Origin: Adenophora triphylla var. japonica
Lineage: Eukaryota; Streptophyta; Magnoliopsida; Asterales; Campanulaceae
NCBI GenBank assembly: GCA_022495995.1
Contig: JAFEMH010000924.1
Span: 496,001 to 560,000, forward strand
DNA length: 64,000 bases
Direction of reading: 5' to 3'
Shown: positions 11,094-21,062 of the stretch, in pieces
How positions within the stretch are numbered: the stretch's first letter is position 1
How the letters are laid out: each line of letters begins with the position of its first letter
Position numbers and translations under genes: made by a program
Notes under the pieces: model-generated
The model's input: the letters and a program-made list of their open reading frames with translations, nothing else
Databases searched by the model: none
What the model was told of the DNA's origin: nothing

Positions 11094-11250
11094 GTTATTG
11101 AGGAACAGAGTTTCAGCACAACAAGCAAGGGAAAGGAAAAAGGCATACTTGAGTGAACTGGAAGTGAGGGTTAAAGACTTGGAAAAGAAAAACTCTGAGC
11201 TTGATGAGAGGCTTTCCACACTGCAAAATGAGAATCAGATGCTTAGACAT
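11094..11250 (+). CDS. HY5: HY5 bZIP factor, exon 3
   Basis: The exon encodes 52 residues with the basic DNA-contact region [16 protein letters not shown] and leucine-zipper heptads through [13 protein letters not shown]. It is preceded by ATGAAG and followed by CAT/GTATGT. It is unbroken and highly conserved. In HY5 proteins a last short exon supplies the end of the zipper and the C-terminal tail; it was not found in the remaining 53 kb on the plus strand. The locus is either cut off here, or the last exon lies beyond a huge intron. Confidence 0.93.
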
Positions 11251-12069
11251 GTATGTCTCATTCAACCACATACCATGACATGCCATGCCTTTAATTATGA
11301 CATACCATCATACTTTCATATTATTATTTCCAACAACATTATTGTCATGGCATCATTTTTATGTTGACATATTCCATGTTTAGAGACATGTCTTTATTTT
11401 GGTTTGAGTAAAGGGTTTGGCCTAATCATGAGTATTGAGTCTCAACAACAATTAGGTGGCCCCATTTAGATAATTTCATCAAGATATGTGTTGAATTGGA
11501 AATAGGTTGGGTGCAGTTGGACTGTTTAGACAGTCTAGTTATTTCTGTGGTCCTATATTTCCATGGTCCGAATAACTCCACCACAATTTAGATGGCCCCT
11601 ATTTGAGTGGGGGCGTGAAAGTTTCGTGTAGCTAGGAAACTTAATCACACAATAGGCAACGGATGTGAATATAGGGCCTTAATATTTTGAGATAAATATT
11701 AATCTCCAATTACGCCAGTATTTTTGAATTTTTTTCCCTTTGTGTCGTACCTAAATTAGTTGTCGAGATTAAAGTATATACTCTGCTTGCCCCCTCCCAG
11801 ATAATCTGACCAGTTATTATGTTTGTTTCGATATCCTGATAAATGTTCAATGAATTGTACTAGAGTCTATGCAAATACCAGAATTAAATAAATGCATAAT
11901 TCAATGATTATGCCAGTAAATGCGTTCCTGATATTATCTGAAAAGATAAGTTAATAACAAATTCATGAAAGTCTTTCATCTATAAACTCTATATTACATA
12001 TAGAAACTCTAATCTCTTCGCCTCTCAAAGCCGGTAAGAGGAATAAAATATTAATAATTAAAAAATGTG
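11251..12069. other. HY5 intron 3 or truncated flank, no gene seen
   Basis: The stretch is AT-rich. It starts with the exon 3 donor and ends in a 33-bp segment (12046-12078) that matches the 616-bp tandem-array unit at about 21655-21687. No exon, RNA gene or element terminus was recognised between them. Confidence 0.5.
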
Positions 12070-12078
12070 ATAAATGTG

Positions 12079-12314
12079 GATTTTTTTTTCAAATAATACA
12101 TTTTTAAAATTATATTTACCAAAGTGACTTACTGTTCAAACTTTTCCCCAAAATGTCCCACTTTTTTAAACTCGCTACACCGTGTAGCGAGTTTAACTTA
12201 GACAGGTCAAACTCGCTACATCGTGTAGCGAGTTCCGTGTAATTAAGTTTGCCAGTTTGTAATTAATTAGGGCAATTAAGTTTCTCCAAACTCGCTACAC
12301 CGTGTAGCTAGTTT
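12079..12314 (+). repeat. Left TIR of the MULE
   Basis: It aligns with the reverse complement of 20828-21061 over almost its whole length, through shared blocks such as CAAAGTGACTTA, GTTCAAACTTTT and GTTTGTAATTAATTAGGGCA. It contains three near-palindromes of the form CTCGCTACAC plus GTGTAGCGAG. A fourth follows at 12330-12354. Confidence 0.85.
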
Positions 12315-12354
12315 AACCTGTCAAAGTCAAACTCGCTACACCGTGTAGCGAGTT
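12168..12354. repeat. Four palindromic CGCTACAC/GTGTAGCG motifs
   Basis: Copies are at 12168-12194, 12210-12234, 12288-12314 and 12330-12354. Each is a 25-27-bp near-perfect palindrome with arms AACTCGCTACA and TGTAGCGAGTT. The same motif recurs at 16372-16400, 16410-16436, 20828-20852, 20907-20932 and 20949-20973. They could be transposase-binding or hairpin-forming sites; the function is not known from the sequence. Confidence 0.85.
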
Positions 12355-13329
12355 ATTAAAAACCCCTTTTCCCCTTTCGACTTACAGTTTACAGTCTTCA
12401 TTCAAAAAAACAAAACAAACCTAAGTTGCAGCCGCCGGCCAAGGAAGAAGAAGAAGAAGAAGAAACAGAGAGCCAACCTTGATTTTGCCATTCAAATTCA
12501 ACCTTTTTATCATCAAAATTTTATAATTGTAAGTTTACATTCTTGTATTTTACTTTATTTTGTGTTGAATTTAGCTTTGATTTGATTGTTTATTTACTTG
12601 CAATTTAGGATTTTTTTTTTTATTTCTTTGATGACTTTGTAAAAATATCTTAGTTTAGTCTCAAATATGTGACTAATTTGTGTCCCAATCCGAAATTTTG
12701 AGAAGTAAATTATGACATATGTATAGGAATTATAAGAAGAAATGGGTATGAAGTGAAGAAAGAAAGAAAATGAAGTTTGGATATATACTTTTGATATAAT
12801 TCGACTTACTATGAAAGAATTATTTAGTGACGATTTTTTCAAACATTTTGCAAGTTTTCTCTTAAGGTGAATTATATGTATTGGCATATTCTTGAAAACT
12901 ATTTTATTTTTTGTTAAATAAAGTTGTAATATGTGTTGGAGATGAAAATTGAGTTGAAGAATTATGTGTTTCATAATTTTAGAGAATTGACTTATAATAT
13001 TATCTATTTTGTTTCTACTTTGTGTACTTGTTGTTCTAATGCATGAAGTGTTAAATTTTTTCAATTTATTTGTAAATATGTATCTTTATTTATTTCTACC
13101 AATCCATCATCAAGTTGAATGAATGATCTACCGTTGTACTTTCTCGTTGTTGAGTTTTTGATACTGTTTTAGGTGGATGTACCTATTTTTCGGGTAAGCT
13201 TATATATTTCCATTGAATTGGTTTTGGTACGGTGATATTAACTTTAGATTGTTTGTCTTATAATTTTTTTCTCGATTTAATGCATTAGGCCTAAGACCTA
13301 TATTTATGACTCTAAATTGTAATCTATAA

Positions 13330-14060
13330 AATATTTCAAAAGAAGTACTTATAAGGTATATAGGTTGGAAACCAGCACAGCCGAGGTGATTCGTATTCAA
13401 CCACGTAATCACTTTCACGTATGAATTAAACATACGAGACAACTGTATGAGTTGATATACAGTGTGGCGGGTAGAACAATAACCACGTACCTATAAAATA
13501 TTTAGTCAACCTTACTATTCAAAAAGTCAAATTTTACTACCTCGTATATTTTATAGTTATTAAACAATTTACTTATTTCAAAAGAACAATTTACTTATTT
13601 CAAAAGAAGTACTTATAAGGTATATAGGGTGGAAACCAGCACAATCGAGGTGATTCGTATTCAACCACGTAATCACTTTCACGTATGAATTAAACATATG
13701 AGGCAGCTGTATGAGTTGATATACAGTGTGGCGGGTAGAACAATAACCACGTACCCATAAAGTATTTAGTCAACCTTACTATTTAAAAAAGTCAAATTTT
13801 ACTGCCTCGTATGTTTTATAGTTATTAAACAATTTACTTATTTCAAAAGAACAATTTACTTATTTCAAAAGAAGTACTTATAAGGTATATAGGTTAGAAA
13901 CCAGCACAGCCGAGGTGATTCGTATTCAACCAGTTAATTACTTTCACGTATGAATTAAACATACGAGGCAGCTGTATGAGTTGATATACAGTGTGGCGGG
14001 TAGAACAATAACCACGTACCTATAAAGTATTTAGTCAACCTTACTATTCAAAAAAGTTAA
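13330..14060. repeat. Three tandem 264-bp repeats
   Basis: Three head-to-tail copies start near 13341, 13605 and 13870. Each contains AGAAGTACTTATAAGG, GGTGATTCGTATTCAACCA and GTGTGGCGGGTAGAACAATA. They lie between the left TIR and the PMD gene. No coding potential was seen. Confidence 0.85.
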
Positions 14061-14170
14061 ATTTTACTGACGTAGCAATACTTGTACTATGTAGGAAATA
14101 ATGATTATAGAAGAAACACAGTTTACAAAAAATGATTATTAATTACCAACCTTGATATTGAAATAAATAG

Positions 14171-15476
14171 ATGGATTCATTCATTGATTCCGGGCCTATC
14201 GATGCCTCTGTTCTGACCCAGCATGGGAACCATAGCGCTCGGTTTATTTGGGCTGATGTGGAGGTTGCTAGTCCCCTGTCTTTTCATCGTGGTGCCTCCT
14301 TGCCGGACGTATTAGCTCCTAGGATATTATCCAGACTGGCTGAGTGCGGCTTTAGTGGAGTTCACTACATAGGGAGAGTTCAGTACGATTATGGGTTGCT
14401 GGAGGCTTTGATCGAGAGGTGGCATCCGGAGACCCATACATTCCACCTCCCGGTTGGTGATATGACGATCACCCTAGAGGATATCGACATGATTTCCGGG
14501 TTGCCGATTGATGGGGATGCTGGGTTCCCATCACATTTAGACTGACGGGGTGTCTGTCAGCAGCTTTTAGGGGATGTCCTTGATCCCGGAGATATAGATG
14601 GGAGTAGTCTGAAGCTTAGGTGGATTACGAGCCATTTCCCACACTTCTATGACCTCGTCGATGATACTGCTCTAGACATTTTGGATATGTACGTACAGAC
14701 ATATATCATGCTCGCCTTGGGTTCTACGGTCATGCCTGATCGTACAAACAATAAGGTTAAGTTGTGTTATCTCCCTCTGCTTGGGGATGTTTCCAGGGTC
14801 AGCCAGTACAGTTGAGGAAGTGCGTCGCTCACTTTCCTATATCGAGAGCTGTGTAGTGCGACTAACCCTTTGACGAAACAGTGCGAAGGATTTCTCAACG
14901 TTCTACAGGTATGTTTATCTCATTTTAATGTTCATTATGTTGTTTTTTTAAGTTTGATTTCAAATTAGCGGCATTATTTATAGTATTTGATATATATTTA
15001 ATTGATATAGATTTAGGCTTGAGAGCGGTTGAGATGTGTGCAACCGCATATCCGTAGTCGATTCGGAGATCCGGACTACGTGCTCATGCCCCTCGGATGC
15101 AGGTATACATATATCATACGTTATTTTCTCGTCGTTATTGTTTTTTTCTTTTAACTTTTTCTTATAATTATTCTGTTTATGAAATTTCAGGTGGACCCAT
15201 TCATCACTGTATCTGAATGAGGTTACTGCAAATAACCTACGAGGCTATCGTGATCAGCTGGCCAAGCTAACCGATGATCAGGTTCTGTGGCAGCCTTATG
15301 CAGAGAGATACGCTCCGCCCTACTGCACTCAAGGTCAGGATGTATGGTTGGCGAAGGACCCTCTTGTATGCTTTGAGAGGATCGAGTGGCATCTCCCGGA
15401 TCGCGTTATGAGGCAGTTTGGCCTGCTACAGGGAGTCCCAGAACCGTGGAACACTCACCCGGACTTGCATTGCATC
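14171..15476 (+). pseudogene. Plant mobile domain (MAIN-like) protein
   Basis: This is a plant-mobile-domain gene, a family found both in host proteins (MAIN/MAIL) and inside transposons. Exon 1 (about 14171-14909) begins MDSFIDSGP and contains HYDLVDD-type PMD landmarks such as FHLPVGDMTITLEDIDMISG, then LPLLGDVSRVSQYS. Exon 2 (about 15017-15101) encodes LRCVQPHIRSRFGDPDYVLM. Exon 3 (from 15191) encodes THSSLYLNEV and ends in PEPWNTHPDLHCI. Three in-frame TGA codons (14543, near 14813, near 15018) interrupt it, at least two of them where the family has Trp. It is transposon cargo, not a host gene. Confidence 0.75.
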
Positions 15477-15508
15477 TACATCAGTGTGTACTTCTTCTTC
15501 TTCATAAT

Positions 15509-16055
15509 CTACATCATCTTCCGAATTATCGTCATTAACATGATCATTATGCCCAAATGCCCCATCATCATAATTTGGTTTTTGGGTTGATGCAGGGGTT
15601 GGTCCAAGTGTTTGGGACCTTGGACCAACCCCTGCATCACGGTTACCACTTGGTGAATACCCATAAATGGTCTATATGTGCCGTGTTTCAAACTCTGGAT
15701 TGGGTCGATTTTCAATCAATTTTACAACCACATACAGCTACAAATTTCCCATCCCCCCAAATTTAGCAAAATGATCGAACATTATATCCATACACGCATC
15801 ATCTTCAATACGGAAAGGAAAGTACTCACCAATCCCGCTATCAAAAGAATGTGGACATCTGTAAATGACTTCCAAATCAAATTGAGACCAATCTAAGTTC
15901 GCCTTTTTATATAACTCATCAATCGACTCATTGTATCTCCATCGGCAATTAGCCCTAATTGCACATTTTGGCCCTTTTTTGAAATGAGGACCATCAAACG
16001 GTTGTTCATCATCACCTCCCCAATAACACATGAAAATGATTGGATCCCTGTTCAT
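15509..16055 (-). pseudogene. MULE transposase N-terminal fragment
   Basis: A minus-strand frame begins MNRDPIIFMCYWGGD and contains KKGPKCAIRANCRW, IYRCPHS and EYFPFRIEDDACMDIMFDHF. This is the PB1-like N-terminal module common in plant MULE transposases. An acidic linker follows toward 15509. The catalytic DDE core, MULE domain and SWIM finger are absent. It supports the assignment of the surrounding element to Mutator. Confidence 0.65.
15591..15642. repeat. Perfect hairpin in transposase linker
   Basis: Arms TGATGCAGGGGTTGGTCCAAG and its exact complement are separated by about 9 bases. The hairpin lies in the linker-coding region of the transposase fragment. Confidence 0.85.
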
Positions 16056-16371
16056 CTTTAACCCTACATTACGAAATCAAAGTGTTAAAACCTACATAAC
16101 AAAACTCTAACATTTATATCTACAATATACTAAAACACAGTTAAATACTTATATAAACACTAGTGAAAATAATAATTAAGATGATGTTAATTTAACTTGA
16201 TTCTTAATCTTCAACAATTCTGATGAAATAAAATGATGTCAAGAAGATTTGGGTTATTTTTGTTTTGAGAGAGTTTGAATGAGAGATACGAGAGGAAGAT
16301 ATACGAGAGAGGAAGAAAATGAATATGTTGGCTGGAAACTGAACTTTGCTGGCTGGAAAGGAAATTAAAGG

Positions 16372-16436
16372 TGAAATCGCTACACCATGTAGCGATTTTC
16401 AGTAAAGGTGAAATCGCTACGTGGTGTAGCGATTTT
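16372..16436. repeat. Internal copies of the TIR palindrome
   Basis: Two copies, AAATCGCTACACCATGTAGCGATTT and a variant with GTGGTG centre, lie upstream of the transposase fragment's start. They resemble the TIR palindromes and are followed by a CCCAGTCCCACTTC stretch like the TIR's GTCCCACTTT. They may be an old internal TIR of a nested or ancestral MULE. Confidence 0.6.
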
Positions 16437-16499
16437 AGGTCAGACCTTATCTCCACCCCAGTCCCACTTCAATTCACTTCAATTCAATTTCTTATTTTC

Positions 16500-17139
16500 A
16501 TTTTTTTTATGTTAGCTACGAAGGTATTTTAAGCAATAAATATATGTTAATTTAGTTATCCTAATGATTATCTAAAAACTATTATTTGTAGTACATATAA
16601 TGGTGTATTAATAACAACTTTTAAATTTTCATTTGAATAATTAAATTAACTTCAAATTATTGCTCAAAATACATTCGTACTAACATAAAAAAAATAGGAC
16701 ACTTGAAGTGGGACGAAGTTAGTAATATATTCAACGTCAACTCTTCTTCATGAATTATTATGTTTTTGTTTACAAACTTTTTTTTGTTTTACATGTGTTG
16801 CTGAATTATGTTTTTGTTTAAAAACTCTTTTTTTTTTACATGTGTTAAAAAATTATGATTGGAAAAATTGCAACGAAACCAAACACAAATTGTACCAAAT
16901 AATTTTAAAAAACTAATATAACATCAAAATAAATATAATCAAGTTAGTGACCACATCCCGGTCACATAGAAAATCTTACATTAATTAATTCAAACATTTA
17001 GGAAATTCGAATAAACCAAATGAGCTTAGCATTCATTCACTTAACTTCATTATTCTTAGAAAATACCTGCAAAACAAATGAGCTTAACATCATTTACTAT
17101 ATGATTTCAACAATTCAGCAAAAATAAGAAAATATGTAC
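16500..17139. other. AT-rich filler in the MULE, no gene seen
   Basis: The stretch has very high A+T and scattered short repeats (TTATGTTTTTGTTTA twice). No coding frame, RNA gene or terminus was recognised. Confidence 0.5.
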
Positions 17140-17211
17140 CTTGAAGACATTAGGGAGTGTGATGTTAAGATAACGTGCTGATCGTGATGGGTTGGGGGCA
17201 AAAACAACAAC
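17140..17211 (-). pseudogene. HROB-like gene fragment, exon 4
   Basis: This 72-nt exon is bounded by an AG acceptor and a GTACAT donor on the minus strand. It encodes VVVFAPNPSRSARYLNITLP, matching the family segment after the OB-fold core. It lies on the far side of the solo LTR from exon 3, so the LTR sits in the intron between them. Later exons were not found toward 16500. Confidence 0.65.
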
Positions 17212-18027
17212 CTAAATATTTCAAAACAAACAATTAGATGGAAGTATTAATGATGATTTCAAAGTATACTTGTCACGACCCTAAACCTAGGCACATTTTG
17301 GTCACATGGGAAGCACGTGGGGTTGGGTTGCATTGCATCTCATCCCTTATTTGTTGGCATTTGATTTGATTACGTGTTCATTTTTGGCATTGTTGTGAAC
17401 TACGTGAAGTTAGATGTTGTTAAAATGATTTTGAATCATATAATGCCTAAATGAAGTAAAAAGGGAAATTGTGTAGTAAAGTTTATAACACTTGGAAATT
17501 TGATTTGAAAGTATTGTGAAAGTGTCAAGGTGCTTAGGTGTAACATTAACTTTAAGGTAGTGCTTTGTTGATTTTCAAGCTTGGAGGAGCTTGTGTGAAA
17601 ATTTGGTTATATAAATATCTTTTAAGCTTCTTTAAGAAGCCAAATAACTTCCCTCAGCTTCTTCCATGTTCTTACGTTCTTGAGAAGGTCCCAAACCCTA
17701 GTTAAACTTCCAAAAATCCCAGAAAATCAGAGATTTCTTGGTTGTTGATTCCTACTTCGAATTCTTGCTAAGGAAGGTGTTTAGAGCGCGTAGAGCCGAG
17801 TATATCTTTCTTTTATTTTGGTAAAAATTGGTAAGTTGTTGTGTTTCTCTTCTATAACTATTCATGCTTTGTATAATGATGTTATGAAGAGTATATGATG
17901 TGGTTTTGATGATTTGTGGCTTGTAAAATTATGAACTATGGGCTGCAAATGAGTAGGGTGAAAAGTGGTAAGTTATGGGTTGATAATTGAGAAAGGAAGG
18001 CTTGGATTAGTGTAAGGTTGTTATATA

Positions 18028-18280
18028 CTCCTTCCGTCCCATTAGTAAAAGGAAAATTACTGTTCACGCGTAGATTAAGGAAAAAAATAATGATATAAAT
18101 GTTGTGAGTGTAAAAGTAAAATAGGAGAGAGAATGAGTGGAGGGAATAGTAAATTATAATGGTGTTGTGAGTATTAAAATAATGATAGGAGAGAGAATGA
18201 GTGGAGGAAATAGTGAATTTGTGGTTTGTAATGGGACGCCCAAAAAGGAATATTTGTGGTTTGTAATGGGACGGAGGGAG
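18028..18280. mobile_element. Stowaway MITE inside the solo LTR
   Basis: The ends are CTCCTTCCGTCCCATTAGTA and TAATGGGACGGAGGGAG, with TA at 18026-18027 and 18281-18282. The body carries duplicated AGGAGAGAGAATGAGTGGAG tracts, as in the MITEs near 43-45 kb. Confidence 0.8.
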
Positions 18281-19024
18281 TAGATGTTATGTGGTATAAA
18301 GGGAGTATATTATGGTATAAAAACATGTCTATATACTGTTTGGATGACCTTGCAGTAGCTGAATGAACTTGTAGTTGTTGTTGAGTTGCTGCTGATGTTG
18401 CAGCAAGAATCAGTTCCTGGGGATCATTGTGTAGTGCGACACATCTTGACCAACTGGGAGCAATCTGCAGCCTTGAACTACTTTCAATCTGCAGCCTTGA
18501 ACCTTTTTCTAGGCCTTGAAAACCTAGGCTAACCAACATAAAATGGAACACTCTTTGACCCTGAATCTAGTACAACTTTAGTACTTCGCTATGAAACTTT
18601 AAATGGTTCAAATGGGTAATGGTAAAGACTTTAAATAATGCCTTGAACATGGTTGAGAGGCAATTATGGAACTTGAACCAAAGTTTATAAAACTTGGAAA
18701 ATGAACTTGGAACCTTAAGAGAAGGTGTTTAATATTGTATTGTGAACGCGTAGGGTTAACTATATGATATTGTAGCCTTATGTGATGACCTATGTAGGGT
18801 TATTTACTCTTATAGTGCCTCAAATGTGTTGTGCACTATTTACTTGGTTTGGACAGGAGTGGTAGTACCCTGTTATTGGTTTACATATTGTGTAATGAAT
18901 GTATAGGACTTACGTGATATACTTTGTGTCATGCGATTTTACATATTCATAGTTATTTGTGCACATAGTGTTAAATATGTGTTGCACTGTTTCAATTGTT
19001 TAACATGAGTTGCACTACCATGTT

Positions 19025-19046
19025 ATATATATATATATATATATAT
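19025..19046. repeat. AT microsatellite
   Basis: An (AT)n run of about 22 bp lies inside the solo LTR. Confidence 0.8.
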
Positions 19047-20030
19047 GTTGATGTCCCATTGGGTGGACTTATTTTCAAGTATCTGTGATGTGCTTGAATA
19101 TGGTATACCAGTTGATCTTCGGGGGTATAGGGAATGCAACCACTTATGAGAAGATATTTCATAAGGTGCTTGGATGTCCTTATACTTGTACCGTTCACCC
19201 CCTTCTGTGGCCACGGATTGAGGGGTTCAGCTTCTATGGATATGTGCAGTCATGCCATAAGATAGCGAGGCAGCTTATATGGATCTCTATAAGGGGTCGT
19301 ATAAGAGGTGAAGGTGCACTAGCAGTTCACCAAATGAGAGGAGTATGACTCCCACCGTAGTACTACATATGATTCAGATGGAAACAGGTAAAGGAAAAGG
19401 TAACGTAAAGTGTTTACTATTTTTCCAATGTGATTGAGCAACCTATTTGGTGTTGCATATTTGTTGAGCAACCTGTTTATGTGTTGCATCTTGTATGGCA
19501 TATTGTTGCATACATAATAGCTTGCTGAGATTTTATCTCACCCCTTCTCCCTTTATTGTTTTAGATCCCGCTGAGACAGGAAGACCGGACCAGTGAGGCC
19601 GGGGCAGGAGTTTGGACATCTTTTGGTTGTCAGGGTATGTGTTGTCTTGGGGAGTTGGGAGTGTCATGGTTGTTATTCTTTTGGGAAATATTTTGTATAT
19701 AAAACTTTCAGAAACATGTTTCAGTTGTATTGTGTTGTAAGTAAACCTGAGTTTGGTTTGTTTTATGGTTGGCTTGTGTAAGCCTTTCCAGTTGTATACT
19801 TTGTATAAACAGGTTGTGTTTGGTTTAAACAGGTTTATATATCGCCTCCGTGTAGAGAGGTTATTTTGAAATTGTTTTGAAAATGAGTTATACACTTTTT
19901 AAGTTAAGGTAAAGAAAAGTTTTTTTTAGAAATGGTATTTTGGGACTCACCATCCTGGGACACGAGTTTATAGGTCTCGGGAGTTGGGAGGAGCCCACAG
20001 TACTGACTTCCACTATTTAATATATCATAC

Positions 20031-20132
20031 CTTCTGAAGTATCATAACAGAACCGACATATATATCATTTGCAAATTCACTCTCAGTTAACACTTTCCGA
20101 TGAATGGAAGCATCTATGGTATCCGTAGGATC
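20031..20132 (-). pseudogene. HROB-like gene fragment, exon 3
   Basis: This 102-nt exon with AG acceptor and GTATGA donor encodes 34 residues beginning DPTDTIDASIHRKVLTESEF and ending VGSVMILQK. This is the OB-fold segment characteristic of the homologous-recombination OB-fold (HROB, DUF4539) family, which helps load MCM8-MCM9 helicase in recombination repair. The exon itself is unbroken. Confidence 0.7.
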
Positions 20133-20209
20133 CTAATAATTTTATCCCAGTTAGTAACTCAAAACACATTTCACCCATGATAGAAAGCATACTAAGCTCA
20201 TATCCTAAC

Positions 20210-20272
20210 CTTTAAAGTCACCCAGAGATCACCACGACCATTTGGTGTGCAGGACTTGATAACGGCAACAAC
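20210..20272 (-). pseudogene. HROB-like gene fragment, exon 2
   Basis: This 63-nt exon encodes VVAVIKSCTPNGRGDLWVTL plus K, with consensus splice borders. The motif VVAxIKSCTPNxxGDL is the start of the HROB OB-fold. Confidence 0.72.
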
Positions 20273-20347
20273 CTAATAGAACATACATAAATATAAAAAT
20301 CAGTTATCTTTACACACATTTAACTATAATTAATCTTGATATTATAC

Positions 20348-20699
20348 CTGATCCACCCTGTCAATATTATGACATATCTTCTTGATAGAGCTCAACGGAT
20401 AATATGTATCAGCTTCAGTGAGAAATTCCATTGCAGAGAGCCAAGGACCGTCTTGGAAAGCTTCATCCTTCACCGGATCTTCAATCGCTCTCCATATATA
20501 CTCTTGGGTTGCGATCGGGGTTTCTTGCGAAGATAAGCTCTTACGGTTGAGATTTTTTTTGGCGCATGGCGGACTCTACGGCACCAGTGGGACCAGGAAT
20601 AACACGCGATGAAGAGGAGGATTGAGAAGATTGAGGGGTGGAGGATTCACCAGAGAAATTGGGACGGCGAAAAAAAAAACGCTGCTCTCTTGGATCCAT
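20348..20699 (-). pseudogene. HROB-like gene fragment, exon 1
   Basis: The minus-strand start MDPREQRFFFRRPNFSGES leads to SSSSRVIPGPTGAVESAM, a conserved HROB-family stretch. An A-run then shifts the frame, after which IATQEYIWRAIED and DGPWLSAMEFL continue to the GTATAA donor. Gene capture by MULEs is common and this fragment lies between the TIRs, so it is best read as captured cargo, not the host gene. Confidence 0.68.
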
Positions 20700-20827
20700 T
20701 TTTTGTGTTTAATAGAATTTGGATTGAGAAGATTGAGGGTTGCGAGGAGGATATGAGAATGAATGAACGAGGGATTGGAGGATAATGAATCTAGAAAACC
20801 TAAACCTTATCTAGGCAAAAAAAGGGT

Positions 20828-21061
20828 AACTCGCTACACGGTGTAGCGAGTTTGGAGAAACTTGATTGCCCTAATTAATTACAAACTAGCAAACTTAATT
20901 ACATAGAACTCGCTACACGGTGTAGCGAGTTTGACCTGTCAAAGTCAAAATCGCTACATGGTGTAGCAAGTTTCAAAAAGTGGGACACTTTGAGAAAAAG
21001 TTTGAACATTAAGTCACTTTGATAAATAAAAATTTAAAACTGAATTAAATGAGAAAAAAAT
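20828..21061 (-). repeat. Right TIR of the MULE
   Basis: Reverse complement of the left TIR with modest divergence. It contains three of the CGCTACAC/GTGTAGCG palindromes. The outer end is an A-run (reverse complement ATTTTTTTCTC). Confidence 0.85.
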
Positions 21062-21062
21062 C

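Larger units (their letters stand above)
17271..19999 (+). mobile_element. Gypsy-type solo LTR
   Basis: The left end is TGTCACGACCCTAAACCTAG, a common start of plant gypsy LTRs. The right end is GGAGCCCACA. The flanks ATACT (17266-17270) and GTACT (20000-20004) differ by one base and fit a 5-bp target duplication. There is no gag, pol, primer site or second LTR, so it is best read as a solo LTR of about 2.7 kb left by LTR-LTR recombination. It contains a MITE and an AT microsatellite. It interrupts an intron of the HROB-like fragment. Confidence 0.7.
12079..21061. mobile_element. Mutator-like element with long TIRs and gene cargo
   Basis: Inverted terminal repeats of about 235 bp (12079-12314 and 20828-21061) enclose a PMD gene, a MULE transposase fragment and an HROB-like gene fragment. 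The flanks carry a 9-bp near-duplication (ATAAATGTG at 12070-12078 and CTAGATGTG at 21062-21070), as expected for Mutator. A paralogous empty site, ATAGATGTG at 21679-21687, lies in the next tandem-array copy, with matching flanks on both sides. A solo LTR later inserted inside. The transposase is only a fragment, so the element cannot move on its own. Confidence 0.78.

Noticed and set aside
12594..13064. 156-codon minus-strand ORF
   Set aside because: It lies in A/T-rich sequence with Ile/Phe/Lys-biased composition, no motif, and is opposite the PMD gene's upstream region.
13330..14060. CRISPR-like or centromeric satellite
   Set aside because: Only three long head-to-tail copies with no spacer-repeat structure; the organism is a plant.
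20040..20699. Functional host HROB gene
   Set aside because: It lies between MULE TIRs, has a frameshift, and lacks the remaining exons.
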